DNA of 64,000 bases from a virus. The stretch covers positions 32,110 to 96,109 of the IMG/VR virus record IMGVR_UViG_3300025889_000087, one strand, 5' to 3'. The notes below the pieces were generated by a model, which was not told where the DNA came from, made no database searches, and saw only the letters and a program-made list of their open reading frames with translations. The translations under genes and the position numbers were made by a program. The stretch's first letter is position 1; every line of letters begins with the position of its first letter. Shown one piece after another: positions 1 through 7,490 of the stretch.

Positions 1-348
1 GAAGACTTTGACGGCAATTCCGTCGTCGAAACCGCCGCCATACGCAACCATAGGCCATTCTATGCCGTCGCGATCAACGTGCGTTGCGTGAAATAGGCGA
101 TCTCGCAAGCCGGGGTTATCGAGGGTATAGCCCCAACCACCATATCCTTGTGTGCCGTCTTCGTTGATTCCATGCCGTTCCATCAACACGGCATTATCCC
201 TGTCCGCTTCGTCGGTGAACGCGCTCAATTCATCCAAAAGAGCGCGGCGTTCAGCCAACGCCTGCGTGTATTCGGGTCCAATTTCACGAATTGAATTGAG
301 ATCCAGTGGGGCTTTCACCACCAACCACGCGGTGTCGAAAGCGTTCAT
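1..348 (-). CDS. N-terminal-signal protein (partial), paralogue of the GNAT-like protein at 809-1708
   Basis: Reading from an ATG at 348 leftwards gives 116 residues that run off the window edge, so the C-terminus is missing. The product starts MNAFDTAWLVVKAPLDL, the signal shared by the whole left cluster. Residues ~85-116 (RLFHATHVDRDG...WPMVAYGGG) align with SIYRANHYDKKG...FPMITYGLGGGG in the 809-1708 protein, so the two are paralogues. The start overlaps the TGA of the upstream gene as ATGA. The codons for the signal are nearly identical in DNA to those of 809-1708. Function is unknown; the acetyltransferase part, if present, lies outside the window. Confidence 0.8.
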   Translation of the reverse strand, partial: MNAFDTAWLVVKAPLDLNSIREIGPEYTQALAERRALLDELSAFTDEADRDNAVLMERHGINEDGTQGYGGWGYTLDNPGLRDRLFHATHVDRDGIEWPMVAYGGGFDDGIAVKVF

Positions 349-812
349 TCTTCCATCACCCCAATGTCCGAAGTGCCGTGCTTTTCACGCATCCTTTGAG
401 CAAATCCTTCACCAAGATCCGTTTTCATTGACCTGACCGGATCAAAAAAGGTCTTCCCTTGAGATTGAGCCAAACGCACGATGAGATGCAAAAGGGCTTC
501 CTGATACCCTTTTCCTCTATACCCACTCTTTGTCGATATTGTATAGGGATAGATGCCGTGGTCGAAATATGGCGCAATAATGTGGTGAGCCCTCCAATCG
601 TCGTCTTCATCCATGATGTAGGCCGAACCGACGCCCGCTCCATCCTCACTCAAGCGGGCAAAAGCAGGCAATCGTTCCTGTGTTTCAGGGTCGATGAAGT
701 CCGCTTCCAAGCGTTGATAGGGGTAGCCCCCGATTTCCTCGGTTGTTTCACGGATTGAGTCAAAGTCAAGCGGGGCCTTCATCAAAGACCAAGCGCGGTC
801 GAAGGCGGTCAT
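345..812 (-). CDS. GNAT-like acetyltransferase with shared N-terminal signal
   Basis: The 155-residue product starts MTAFDRAWSLMKAPLDFDS, the cluster signal. The body has a short antiparallel core (PAFARLSED...GSAYIMDED) followed by YTISTKSGYRGKGYQEALL at about residues 92-110. The R-G-K-G-Y part fits the acetyl-CoA pyrophosphate-binding Q/R-x-x-G-x-A/G loop and following helix of GNAT enzymes. The protein is about the usual size of a single GNAT domain. It overlaps both neighbours by ATGA-type 4-base junctions, indicating translational coupling. The acetylated substrate cannot be guessed. GNAT assignment is by motif only; the signal assignment is firm. Confidence 0.75.
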   Translation of the reverse strand: MTAFDRAWSLMKAPLDFDSIRETTEEIGGYPYQRLEADFIDPETQERLPAFARLSEDGAGVGSAYIMDEDDDWRAHHIIAPYFDHGIYPYTISTKSGYRGKGYQEALLHLIVRLAQSQGKTFFDPVRSMKTDLGEGFAQRMREKHGTSDIGVMEE

Positions 813-1708
813 TGTTGATCCCCCATCCGCTCACGAAGACCGCGCCACCAAATCTCATGCAATCGGTCGCGGTAGTTCGGGTCGTTTTGGTTCGCCGCCC
901 ACATGCGCTGCGCGTCAAAGGACTGGTTGGGGTCGGGCCTCAAATCCACCTCTAAATCGTCGGGAAGGTAATTGTCGTTGAGTTCGCTTAGGAAATCGCG
1001 CATGGCCGTGGCTATGCCTTTGCGTTGATAAGAAGGTTTAACGTCGAGCATTGAACCTTCCGAGTATTCATAGAGCATGTCGCTCGCCGTCTCGTAATTG
1101 GCTTCTATTTCATCCAATTCGTGGTCCGTGTATTCTTCCGGGTTGTGTTCTGCGCGAATCCGAGCATCGAATGGGTTTTCAGACAAGCCCATTCTTTCGG
1201 TGATGATGCCTTCAAGGATTGAGCCTCGGTCTCCATGACCTGCGGCAGTGACAGAAAGCGAACCTACCCGATTTGGTAAGTAGTCACCATAAAACCACCT
1301 GTCGCCAATCTGCGCACCATGCCCCCTACCAATTTCCTTTATGGGGCCTTGTCCTCCGCCGACATATGCTGCCACTTCGGCACCTCCGCCCCCCAGTCCG
1401 TAGGTAATCATTGGAAACTTGTTGCCCTTTTTGTCGTAGTGGTTTGCACGGTAAATCGAGCCGTGGTGTCGGGCCATCCCGATGATGTGCTCCAACGAAG
1501 AAAGTTCTTCGATGAGTTTGACCCAATCTTGATAGGGGATGTCTCCCATGATGCCGTGAGTCGTCGTCTTATAATCTTCCTCAAGCAAACTCCGAAGCAT
1601 GTTCGCTCTTTCCGTCATAGCCCAAAAGTAGTCATCGCCCAGTCTTTGCACTGAGTCAAGATCCAGTGGGGCTTTCACCACCAACCATGCACAATCAAAC
1701 GGGCTCAT
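809..1708 (-). CDS. GNAT-like acetyltransferase (299 aa) with shared N-terminal signal
   Basis: The start was placed at ATG 1708 because it gives MSPFDCAWLVVKAPLDL in register with the cluster; longer in-frame extensions lie in the upstream gene. The middle is unrecognised. At about residues 220-240, MLDVKPSYQRKGIATAMRD matches the GNAT acetyl-CoA loop (Q-R-K-G-I-A-T) and its helix. The N-terminal ~115 residues are homologous to the partial gene at 1-348. It overlaps the upstream ART-like gene by 14 bases and has GGGGGA just before the start. The acetyltransferase call is from the motif; substrate unknown. Confidence 0.7.
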   Translation of the reverse strand: MSPFDCAWLVVKAPLDLDSVQRLGDDYFWAMTERANMLRSLLEEDYKTTTHGIMGDIPYQDWVKLIEELSSLEHIIGMARHHGSIYRANHYDKKGNKFPMITYGLGGGGAEVAAYVGGGQGPIKEIGRGHGAQIGDRWFYGDYLPNRVGSLSVTAAGHGDRGSILEGIITERMGLSENPFDARIRAEHNPEEYTDHELDEIEANYETASDMLYEYSEGSMLDVKPSYQRKGIATAMRDFLSELNDNYLPDDLEVDLRPDPNQSFDAQRMWAANQNDPNYRDRLHEIWWRGLRERMGDQQ

Positions 1709-2129
1709 CGTCGTCCCCCGTTTTTCGTCGCATTTGCTCCTGCAATTCCTCACTAAACCACGGGTTTTCGTATTGCATCGCGTTGGGCCAGTCGATGTCT
1801 TCGGGCGGAATTGGCTCGTTCGACACAAACGACGCCATCTCAGGGTCAATGCCGAGTATTCGTGCGAGAATGGGGGAATGGTCTATACCCGGCCTCATGC
1901 GGGGGTCGCCTTCATCACGCCAAAACGGGAGGGTGATGATTTGTCGGCTTTGTGGCCGCGTCATACCGATCCACTTCGCCGCCCCGTCTTCGTCACGAGA
2001 AGCGTAGACTTCACCAAAATTGGACTTGATTCCTTGGGCTGCAATAGGACCAAGGTTTTCCATAGGCGTGGCGTGGTAATACCACGGTGCCTTGACGAGC
2101 GACCACGCTCGGTCGAAGGCATCCGCCAT
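1695..2129 (-). CDS. ADP-ribosyltransferase/Tpt1-like protein with shared N-terminal signal
   Basis: This 144-residue protein starts MADAFDRAWSLVKAP and goes straight into WYYHATPMENLGPIAAQGI, then GEVYASRDEDGAAKW and, near the C-terminus, EPIPPEDI. An H-x-T...NL..I...GI start, a VY-x-S strand and an I-P-P-E-x-I end are typical of small ART-fold proteins related to RNA 2'-phosphotransferase (KptA/Tpt1) and phage ARTs, which use NAD+. The catalytic residues cannot be assigned with certainty. If active it would modify a protein or nucleic acid of the host. It is the clearest ART-like member of the cluster. Confidence 0.65.
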   Translation of the reverse strand: MADAFDRAWSLVKAPWYYHATPMENLGPIAAQGIKSNFGEVYASRDEDGAAKWIGMTRPQSRQIITLPFWRDEGDPRMRPGIDHSPILARILGIDPEMASFVSNEPIPPEDIDWPNAMQYENPWFSEELQEQMRRKTGDDDEPV

Positions 2130-2147
2130 GGTTCATGCACCCCTCGC

Positions 2148-2951
2148 TCATCGTTTGAACATTCCGCGACCAAACATGAAGTCCCATATTTCAGGGTCAA
2201 TGTTGTGTTGCTGACCTGTGGGTATGGGCCTTCCTTCTTCGCCGCCTGCATAAAACAGGCCCCATTGTTGAGGTGGACCAGTATAGCCGTCAATGTTGGT
2301 TGCCCCTAAATCGGAAAGCACACGTCTCCGCAATTCGGGGTCACGCAATATCGTTCGCTGCATCATCATGGCCGCGCTTGGTGGTTTGAACACCTGAGAA
2401 GCGTATTCAGGTATAATCACCCAATCTTTGCCATGTTCTTGAAGACGCTGACCCCATTTTTCAACATCTCCTTCGCCAAAAAGGCCACGATAGAGAGAAA
2501 AGGCCAAATTGTTCAATTCATCTTTCTCGCTCCCATCCCAATTTATGTGGCTCGTTCCGTCATTTCCCATTTGCATAGGAGGGACATAGACCCGCTCGGG
2601 GTTCACTTCAGGCAACGTGAACGAATGGACATCACGGGTATTCCCTCCATGCTGTTCTTTGTCCCATCCCGCGTATTGCTGCGCCGTCAGCAATTGCGGC
2701 GAAAAGAAGCGACCGCTTGGATCGCCCGCACGGTATAGGGTCTGCCCAGTGAACGGGAAAAATGGTGCTAAATTGCTCGGCTCATTGACTTGAGCCATGA
2801 TGAGTTCGGGCATGATGTCTTCCAAAAAATCATGGTCTTCGCCCGCCCAATCCCACGGCTGCCTGCGTCGGTGTGCGTCAAAAATCCTGAAGGCCTCGTC
2901 CTCGGTGATGGGGGCTTTGATGATCGCCCATGCGGCGTCGAAGGGCGTCAC
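2148..2951 (-). CDS. ART-like protein (267 aa) with shared N-terminal signal
   Basis: GTG 2951 was chosen because it overlaps the upstream TGA as GTGA and gives MTPFDAAWAIIKAP in register; TTG 2957 and GTG 2954 are alternatives. Around residues 70-95 the sequence TLYRAGDPSGRFFSPQLL followed by A-x-x-YA resembles the ART R-...-S-T/S core (YR-G, FFS, A-x-x-YA). A later acidic strand, WVIIPEYASQVF, could hold the catalytic Glu. The C-terminal third is rich in Met, Trp and Gly and unrecognised. The fold is inferred from short motifs only. Confidence 0.6.
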   Translation of the reverse strand: MTPFDAAWAIIKAPITEDEAFRIFDAHRRRQPWDWAGEDHDFLEDIMPELIMAQVNEPSNLAPFFPFTGQTLYRAGDPSGRFFSPQLLTAQQYAGWDKEQHGGNTRDVHSFTLPEVNPERVYVPPMQMGNDGTSHINWDGSEKDELNNLAFSLYRGLFGEGDVEKWGQRLQEHGKDWVIIPEYASQVFKPPSAAMMMQRTILRDPELRRRVLSDLGATNIDGYTGPPQQWGLFYAGGEEGRPIPTGQQHNIDPEIWDFMFGRGMFKR

Positions 2952-3706
2952 CACCAATCATCCTCCGTGATTCCCACATCGTTAGCGGCCTGTCGCTGCC
3001 ATTCCTCCAAATTGTCCCATTCGCCGTGCATTTCAATGGGTGACGCATCTTCATGGGAAAAAGATTCCACGAAATCATCGTATTCGGACGTTCTATACAC
3101 ATCATCGGTTGCCTGATGTTGAGGCGGATTGCGGTTAAACCGCTCAAGCGATTCATTGTTCCGGTAGGCAATCAAACGCTGCAAAGCCTCCCGTGCGTGT
3201 TTTTCCCGTTGGTCGGGTGTGAAAGCGGCTCCCGAAGTCACTTCAGGGTCAAGCCGCGCCTTTCCTTCATTGATGAACTCCTGAAGCAATTCAATAACGC
3301 GGTCGTGCGGAAGCCTCACGCTCCCCACATCGTTCCAATCTTCCAACATAACACCAAAGCCGGGACTGAAAGGGTCTTCACGCAACATTCCCGGTTCGTC
3401 TTCTCCATATTCGCTTGGGTCAATGACGCTGATGCTCGGAATTGTCCTCCGCATTGGCGGTGCTTCAATACCGCGTGAGTCAATCAATTGTCTGTTGGCG
3501 GGGTTCATGTATCGCGCAGCCGAACCGAAGAGCGCGTATTGGAGGGCGGCGTCGAGATTGTTTGAAAAATACCGTGGGTCGTCCCTCGCGTCCCCGCCGC
3601 TGAACAACATTTCGTCGTCTTCAATTGTCCTAACGAGGCCCCTGTCGCCCGCATAAACGTCAATGGGGGCTTTGATGATCGCCCAAGCAGCGTCGAAGGC
3701 GGTCAT
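2948..3706 (-). CDS. Signal protein of the 'RYW/F..ALxYALFGS' ART-like subfamily
   Basis: The 252-residue product starts MTAFDAAWAIIKAPIDV. It contains LFSGGDARDDPRYFSNNLDA then ALQYALFGSAARY, a block shared with the proteins at 3703-4362 and 6307-6981. The arrangement (Y/F-x-G-G, acidic-R-Y-F/W-S/T, A-L-x-Y-A) recalls the ART NAD-binding core but is diverged. The C-terminal ~100 residues are charged and hydrophilic and end in DDWW. The start codon is preceded by GGGGTATTGCG and overlaps the neighbour as ATGA. Enzymatic activity is unproven. Confidence 0.65.
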   Translation of the reverse strand: MTAFDAAWAIIKAPIDVYAGDRGLVRTIEDDEMLFSGGDARDDPRYFSNNLDAALQYALFGSAARYMNPANRQLIDSRGIEAPPMRRTIPSISVIDPSEYGEDEPGMLREDPFSPGFGVMLEDWNDVGSVRLPHDRVIELLQEFINEGKARLDPEVTSGAAFTPDQREKHAREALQRLIAYRNNESLERFNRNPPQHQATDDVYRTSEYDDFVESFSHEDASPIEMHGEWDNLEEWQRQAANDVGITEDDWW

Positions 3707-4362
3707 CGCAATACCCCAAGCCGTTGGTGCCCTGCCCCCTGTTCAAGCATTTCAAGCAAAAGCCGGTAAAGGTGGGCCTGTTGGTCTATGAACCCGCCGA
3801 AATCATATCCTCCCGTAGCATTCCGGTCAAACTGTTTTGCGCCCTCAACCAATTCCCCCGTATATGGATTTGAGAATGTAGGTTGCGTTCCCCACGCCAA
3901 CCTCCCTTGCCCGTCCGCCAACTCGCGCAACAAGATTTGCAGCATTTCATTGTCGGGTAATGTGCGGTAGCGGACCCGTGGGGGTTGGCTCAATGATGGG
4001 GCATAAAAACCACTATTCCCCCTCCGAACGGTCTTGTCCGCATCAATACCAATCCAATTCATGTTCTCGGGTTCTCCCGTTAAAAACTCAGGATCGTGAA
4101 TGAGGCGGACTGTTTCGTCCGTGGGGGTAGCAATCCGCAATTCAGGTATTCCTGTCCGGTATTTCCTCTCCCCTCCACTTCCTGAGCCAAATACGGCGTA
4201 GGCAAGAGCCGTTGATTTGTCGGGTGTCCAATACCGCGTATCTTGTCCCCCGCGTTTATTGCCCTGATAAAGCGTGTCGCCTTCTTCGCCGGACAAAACA
4301 CGAAAACCCGGCATGACGTAGGGCATTTTTACGATGTCCCAAGCGGCGTCGAAGGCGGTCAT
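3703..4362 (-). CDS. Signal protein of the 'RYW/F..ALxYALFGS' ART-like subfamily
   Basis: ATG 4362 gives MTAFDAAWDIVKMPYVM; an in-frame GTG at 4374 would lie inside the upstream gene. The 219-residue product has TLYQGNKRGGQDTRYWTPDK followed by ALAYAVFGSGSG, the subfamily block, then a proline-rich middle and a helical C-terminus. It ends in RLGVLR, whose codons supply the GGGGT Shine-Dalgarno-like stretch for the next gene. It belongs with 2948-3706 and 6307-6981. The ART-like fold is a hypothesis. Confidence 0.65.
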   Translation of the reverse strand: MTAFDAAWDIVKMPYVMPGFRVLSGEEGDTLYQGNKRGGQDTRYWTPDKSTALAYAVFGSGSGGERKYRTGIPELRIATPTDETVRLIHDPEFLTGEPENMNWIGIDADKTVRRGNSGFYAPSLSQPPRVRYRTLPDNEMLQILLRELADGQGRLAWGTQPTFSNPYTGELVEGAKQFDRNATGGYDFGGFIDQQAHLYRLLLEMLEQGAGHQRLGVLR

Positions 4363-4363
4363 A

Positions 4364-4576
4364 TCATACCTCACCTACCCAATCCCAATTTGCATCAAGG
4401 AATCGCTGTTCTATTCTATCCTTTGCCCCATTCTCTCGTTGAACAATAGCCACTTGATGTGTTCCCACCCCATCGGGTATCATATCATACCCCACCAATT
4501 GAACCTGTTCGCCTGTGTGTTTGTTCCTCAGAACTCCCTGCTTGAGCAAAGCCCAAGCGGTGTCGAAGGCGGTCAT
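4364..4576 (-). CDS. Small protein with shared N-terminal signal (70 aa)
   Basis: The product starts MTAFDTAWALLKQGVLRNK, so the signal is intact except that A-P is replaced by Q-G. The rest is about 55 residues with alternating hydrophobic and polar positions (VQLVGYDMIP..., HQVAIVQRENG), suggesting a small beta domain. It ends WDWVGEV, with the GAGGT of those codons just upstream of the next ATG. No family is recognised. It is the smallest intact member apart from 7477-7638, showing that the signal can precede almost any body. Confidence 0.65.
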   Translation of the reverse strand: MTAFDTAWALLKQGVLRNKHTGEQVQLVGYDMIPDGVGTHQVAIVQRENGAKDRIEQRFLDANWDWVGEV

Positions 4577-5067
4577 AGAAGCCCCCTCCTTCGCAGTTCC
4601 TCCATAATCGCAGGGTGTTCCATGCCCTCAACGAGCATGGCTCCGTATTCGTTTTCCGGTCCCCCCAAGTGAACAAACTCGTCCTGTATTGCTTCGTGGC
4701 CTTCTTCGTGCATGATTGACTCGATGATGCGCCGAATCATTTCATCTTCAGAAAGTCTTCGCCCTCCGAGTTCTTCGTTTCTGTTGCCCGGATCGTCCCA
4801 AGAATGGATAGGATGTGCGAGATTTACGGCTGCGACGTATTTATCGTCCGTGGCGTAAAGATTAGAAAAAGGCCCACGTTCACGTTCTTCCGGCTTTCTG
4901 CTCCGTTCTCTCCATCGAATGTTTGTCTTAGGCCATTTCATCGGAACCCAATTTTGCATCCTGCTATGAAAAGCGGCTTCTCGACTTCTCTCGTTCCCGT
5001 TTTCCAAATCCGCTCCAAAATAGAAGTCGGCCTTCAAAATCGCCCAAGCGGCGTCGAAGGCGGTCAC
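4573..5067 (-). CDS. HExxH metallopeptidase-like protein with shared N-terminal signal
   Basis: GTG 5067 is favoured: it forms a GTGA overlap with the upstream stop and yields MTAFDAAWAILKADFYF. The 164-residue product carries IIESIMHEEGHEAIQDEF at about residues 111-128. The H-E-E-G-H part fits the zinc-peptidase HExxH helix, and an acidic segment (GGPENEYGAMLVEG) downstream could supply the third ligand. An earlier NLYATDDKYVAAVNLAH vaguely recalls the ART-like neighbours. If active it would be a proteolytic effector. One motif carries the call. Confidence 0.6.
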   Translation of the reverse strand: MTAFDAAWAILKADFYFGADLENGNERSREAAFHSRMQNWVPMKWPKTNIRWRERSRKPEERERGPFSNLYATDDKYVAAVNLAHPIHSWDDPGNRNEELGGRRLSEDEMIRRIIESIMHEEGHEAIQDEFVHLGGPENEYGAMLVEGMEHPAIMEELRRRGLL

Positions 5068-5693
5068 AACGGCTCCCCCCATTCTTCCCGCAGTTCCTCG
5101 GCTAAACGCTTGGGGCGATTGACGGGCTCAATAGGCACTGGTGGGCGGTCTTCCTCAATGACCGGCCAATAGGTGCCTTCGGGATAGGTGGTGTGGATGT
5201 AGCCGGTGTTAAACGCATTCGTTGGCCGAACCCCTGTTTGTCCCTCCCAAAAGTCCATGCCCTCAAGACTTTGCAGGTTGCTTGGAGCAATCCTTCTCAT
5301 CAGCCCGAGGGCCCCCCGATCGGCGAGAATGGCCGCCAAATCGTAAATGGCGGTCATGTAGCCGCGGTTCCGATAAGGATTCCACGTCGAAGTGCCACCC
5401 GACGAGAACACCTGCGACGGCTCGTGTAGTGGGGCGGCGGGACGGTTGAAGGTTGCTTGAGAGCGGTCAATTTCATTTTGTCCATACGGTCCGGGGCCTC
5501 GGATGGCGACATGCACGTTTTCCCCTATGACCTGAGCCGTCATGGGGTGCTCTTCGCCCGTCACCGGATCCAAGAAGCGGGCCACCGGCTCGGGTGGCGT
5601 TTTCGTTGAACTCCACTTGACGTTTTGCGGATTTACAGAATCCACGATGAGGGGGGCCTTCATGACCGACCAAGCGGTGTCAAATGCCGTCAT
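5064..5693 (-). CDS. GNAT-like acetyltransferase with shared N-terminal signal
   Basis: The 209-residue product starts MTAFDTAWSVMKAPLIVDS. Residues ~100-125 read STWNPYRNRGYMTAIYDLAA, which fits the GNAT acetyl-CoA loop (R-N-R-G-Y-M) and the following helix. The preceding part has beta character (ARFLDPVTGEEH, VIGENVHVAI). The C-terminus is proline-rich (RPPVPIEPVNRPKR). The start is preceded by GGGGTGTTGCG and overlaps the neighbour as ATGA. It is the third GNAT-like protein of the cluster and not close in sequence to the other two. Confidence 0.65.
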   Translation of the reverse strand: MTAFDTAWSVMKAPLIVDSVNPQNVKWSSTKTPPEPVARFLDPVTGEEHPMTAQVIGENVHVAIRGPGPYGQNEIDRSQATFNRPAAPLHEPSQVFSSGGTSTWNPYRNRGYMTAIYDLAAILADRGALGLMRRIAPSNLQSLEGMDFWEGQTGVRPTNAFNTGYIHTTYPEGTYWPVIEEDRPPVPIEPVNRPKRLAEELREEWGEPL

Positions 5694-6313
5694 CGCAACA
5701 CCCCAAGCCGCTCCAATTCAAAATAGGTGCGGTCCGGCATATCCCTACCCTCCCTGTATCGGATTTCCTCTCCGTCGGAGAATACCGGAATGACTTCTTC
5801 AAGATGCTGAGGCGCAATCGGACGAACCGACATCGTAGCGCGGTAGCCAATTCCGGGTTGAAAATCGGGGTCTTGCCACACAGGACCCGGCGGGGTAATA
5901 CGCGATCCAATAATGGACATGGGGCGTCCATGCCACGCATCGGAAAAGAATTGGGCCATCAGTAGCGGGTGAAGGTCGTTGTTGAAAGGGCCTTTCTGTT
6001 GCCATTGTCTTAGACTGACGGGTTGCCTTTGGTGACGAAACGTATAGACGGCTTCGTCATGGGGCCATTCGGGATATTTGAACGCCTCGCCCCTTTCTGC
6101 CTGTTGTATCGCTTCCATCACGGCTTTGCTATCAGGGGCAGGGCGACCGTAATGCGGCAAAACCGGACGTGGGACAATTCCTTCTTCAAGAACCTGATCG
6201 ACAAAATCAGAAGGAATGGCGCGGTAGGCACGGAATTGGTCTTTTCCGCCCCATGAGGGCGTGACTTCGACCGCCTTCACGACCGACCAAGCGGTGTCGA
6301 AAGCGTTCACCAT
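5690..6313 (-). CDS. ART-like protein with shared N-terminal signal
   Basis: ATG 6313 (MVNAFDTAWSVVKAVEV) has GGGGG about seven bases upstream; GTG 6310 (GTGA overlap) is the alternative. The 207-residue product contains QFRAYRAIPSDFVDQVLEEGI, similar in layout to the H-A-T-P...GI region of the 1695-2129 protein, then AVYTFRHQRQPVSLRQW and a late IAPQHLEEVIPV strand. This is consistent with a KptA/ART-like fold in which each segment is diverged. It ends RLGVLR, again embedding a GGGGT for the next start. Confidence 0.55.
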   Translation of the reverse strand: MVNAFDTAWSVVKAVEVTPSWGGKDQFRAYRAIPSDFVDQVLEEGIVPRPVLPHYGRPAPDSKAVMEAIQQAERGEAFKYPEWPHDEAVYTFRHQRQPVSLRQWQQKGPFNNDLHPLLMAQFFSDAWHGRPMSIIGSRITPPGPVWQDPDFQPGIGYRATMSVRPIAPQHLEEVIPVFSDGEEIRYREGRDMPDRTYFELERLGVLR

Positions 6314-6981
6314 ACGTCCAACCCCCACTGCCGATTGCGATAGGTGCGCGAAGTGCCTGCGTTGTCTTGGCCCCCAGTGTCCAAACGCCCCGGTTCCTCC
6401 AAACCTTCAAGTCGTTCTGCCGCCCCCATAAGATGTTCCCGTATTTGCTGCTCCGTCGCGTTTTGCGCCGATGTGTCACCCACATAGACCCCTTCGTCGG
6501 TCATCCGCCGTTGGATTCCGTGTTCACCGAGAAGACGGATCATGTCGTAGATGTGGTTGCTCAATTCCGCTTTTGGCATAGGCGTGTAATTGATGGGGGC
6601 CTGATCGACGGCAAAATCATAATCGGGGTTCAGCGGCTCGCTCATCACTGCTCCCCTTTCCCCGGTCCATGTTTCAGGGTCTCCAAATAGAACATTTTGC
6701 GGAGAACGGTCAAAGTCCAAAGGGCCGGGGTCCTCAGCGACCATGACTTGCGGAATGGTTTGACGCATGGTCTGCATCCCCGTGCCCGAACCGAATAGAG
6801 CATAGCGCAGTGCCTCATCGAAATTGCGCGTCCAATAGCGCGGATCGTCGCCCTGATGCCCACCGGAATAGAGAGGGCCCTTGATGGACTCACGGTCGTC
6901 AAGGAACGGTTCGTAGTCGTCGTCTATGACGAACCACGGGGCCTTGACGACCGACCAAGCGTCGTCAAACGCTCGGCTCAT
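6307..6981 (-). CDS. Signal protein of the 'RYW/F..ALxYALFGS' ART-like subfamily
   Basis: ATG 6981 gives MSRAFDDAWSVVKAPWFV. The 224-residue product has PLYSGGHQGDDPRYWTRNF then ALRYALFGSGTG, the same block as 2948-3706 and 3703-4362. A helical region (AELSNHIYDMIRLLGEHGI) and a Gly/Asn-rich tail follow. Its upstream 18 bases, TTCGTGCGGAATCACATG, are identical to those before the next cluster gene at 7490. The gap to that gene (6982-7019) looks like a decayed copy of another gene's 3' end. Confidence 0.65.
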   Translation of the reverse strand: MSRAFDDAWSVVKAPWFVIDDDYEPFLDDRESIKGPLYSGGHQGDDPRYWTRNFDEALRYALFGSGTGMQTMRQTIPQVMVAEDPGPLDFDRSPQNVLFGDPETWTGERGAVMSEPLNPDYDFAVDQAPINYTPMPKAELSNHIYDMIRLLGEHGIQRRMTDEGVYVGDTSAQNATEQQIREHLMGAAERLEGLEEPGRLDTGGQDNAGTSRTYRNRQWGLDVW

Positions 6982-7019
6982 GTGATTCCGCACGAACCGC
7001 GGAGAGAAAAACGTGGCGG
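6982..7019 (-). pseudogene. Decayed duplicate of the 3' end of the 7477-7638 gene
   Basis: Read on the minus strand in the appropriate frame this stretch gives DRHVFLSAVRAESHEPSV across the start of the downstream gene. The genuine C-terminus of the 7477-7638 product is HRDVFIPVIRAESHGSV. DNA similarity covers roughly 40 bases and ends in an identical TTCGTGCGGAATCACATG. The simplest reading is that a gene-end plus gene-start junction was duplicated when cassettes were added. Confidence 0.5.
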
Positions 7020-7490
7020 TCAGAACTCGGCTCCTTCCAAGTCTTCCAAAACACGATGCGGGCTTCCCTTGGGGGCGGCTTGCTTACGGGCCCTTGGGCG
7101 AGGCATACGAGATACGGAACCGTAGCCCCCGTAATCCTCGGAAGATGGCTTCTCCCTCTTTGACTTAAAACCGTGGTCGAAGAATGGACCCTCATAATCT
7201 CCCCTTGCGCTCAAATCAAGACCACTTGTCAAACCTGTGTGGGGGCCATGTTCCGAATCGCCCAATCCGAGTCTTTGGCGGGCGAAATCTCGCTGATAGT
7301 CTGCGGCAAGCAGCGCGTAAATGAGAGCATTCGGATCGACTGTCCCCAAATTGTGCGCACCCGAACCCATGTTGTTGGCGAGGTTCATACGTTCCTCGGT
7401 ATCAGGGTGAACCTGTGAGTTAATGCGGTTGAATGCCTGATGGTTGGGGTTCGCCTTAACGATAGACCAAGCCGACTCAAACGCTCCCAT
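7020..7490 (-). CDS. Protein with shared N-terminal signal and basic C-terminus
   Basis: ATG 7490 gives MGAFESAWSIVKANPNHQ, with F-E in place of F-D. The 156-residue body has a helical stretch (NALIYALLAADYQRDFARQR) and a basic, Pro/Arg-rich region RMPRPRARKQAAPKGSPHR. No enzyme motif is seen. The basic region could bind DNA, which would suit an internal virion protein; this is an inference. It overlaps the upstream gene by 14 bases. Confidence 0.6.
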   Translation of the reverse strand: MGAFESAWSIVKANPNHQAFNRINSQVHPDTEERMNLANNMGSGAHNLGTVDPNALIYALLAADYQRDFARQRLGLGDSEHGPHTGLTSGLDLSARGDYEGPFFDHGFKSKREKPSSEDYGGYGSVSRMPRPRARKQAAPKGSPHRVLEDLEGAEF

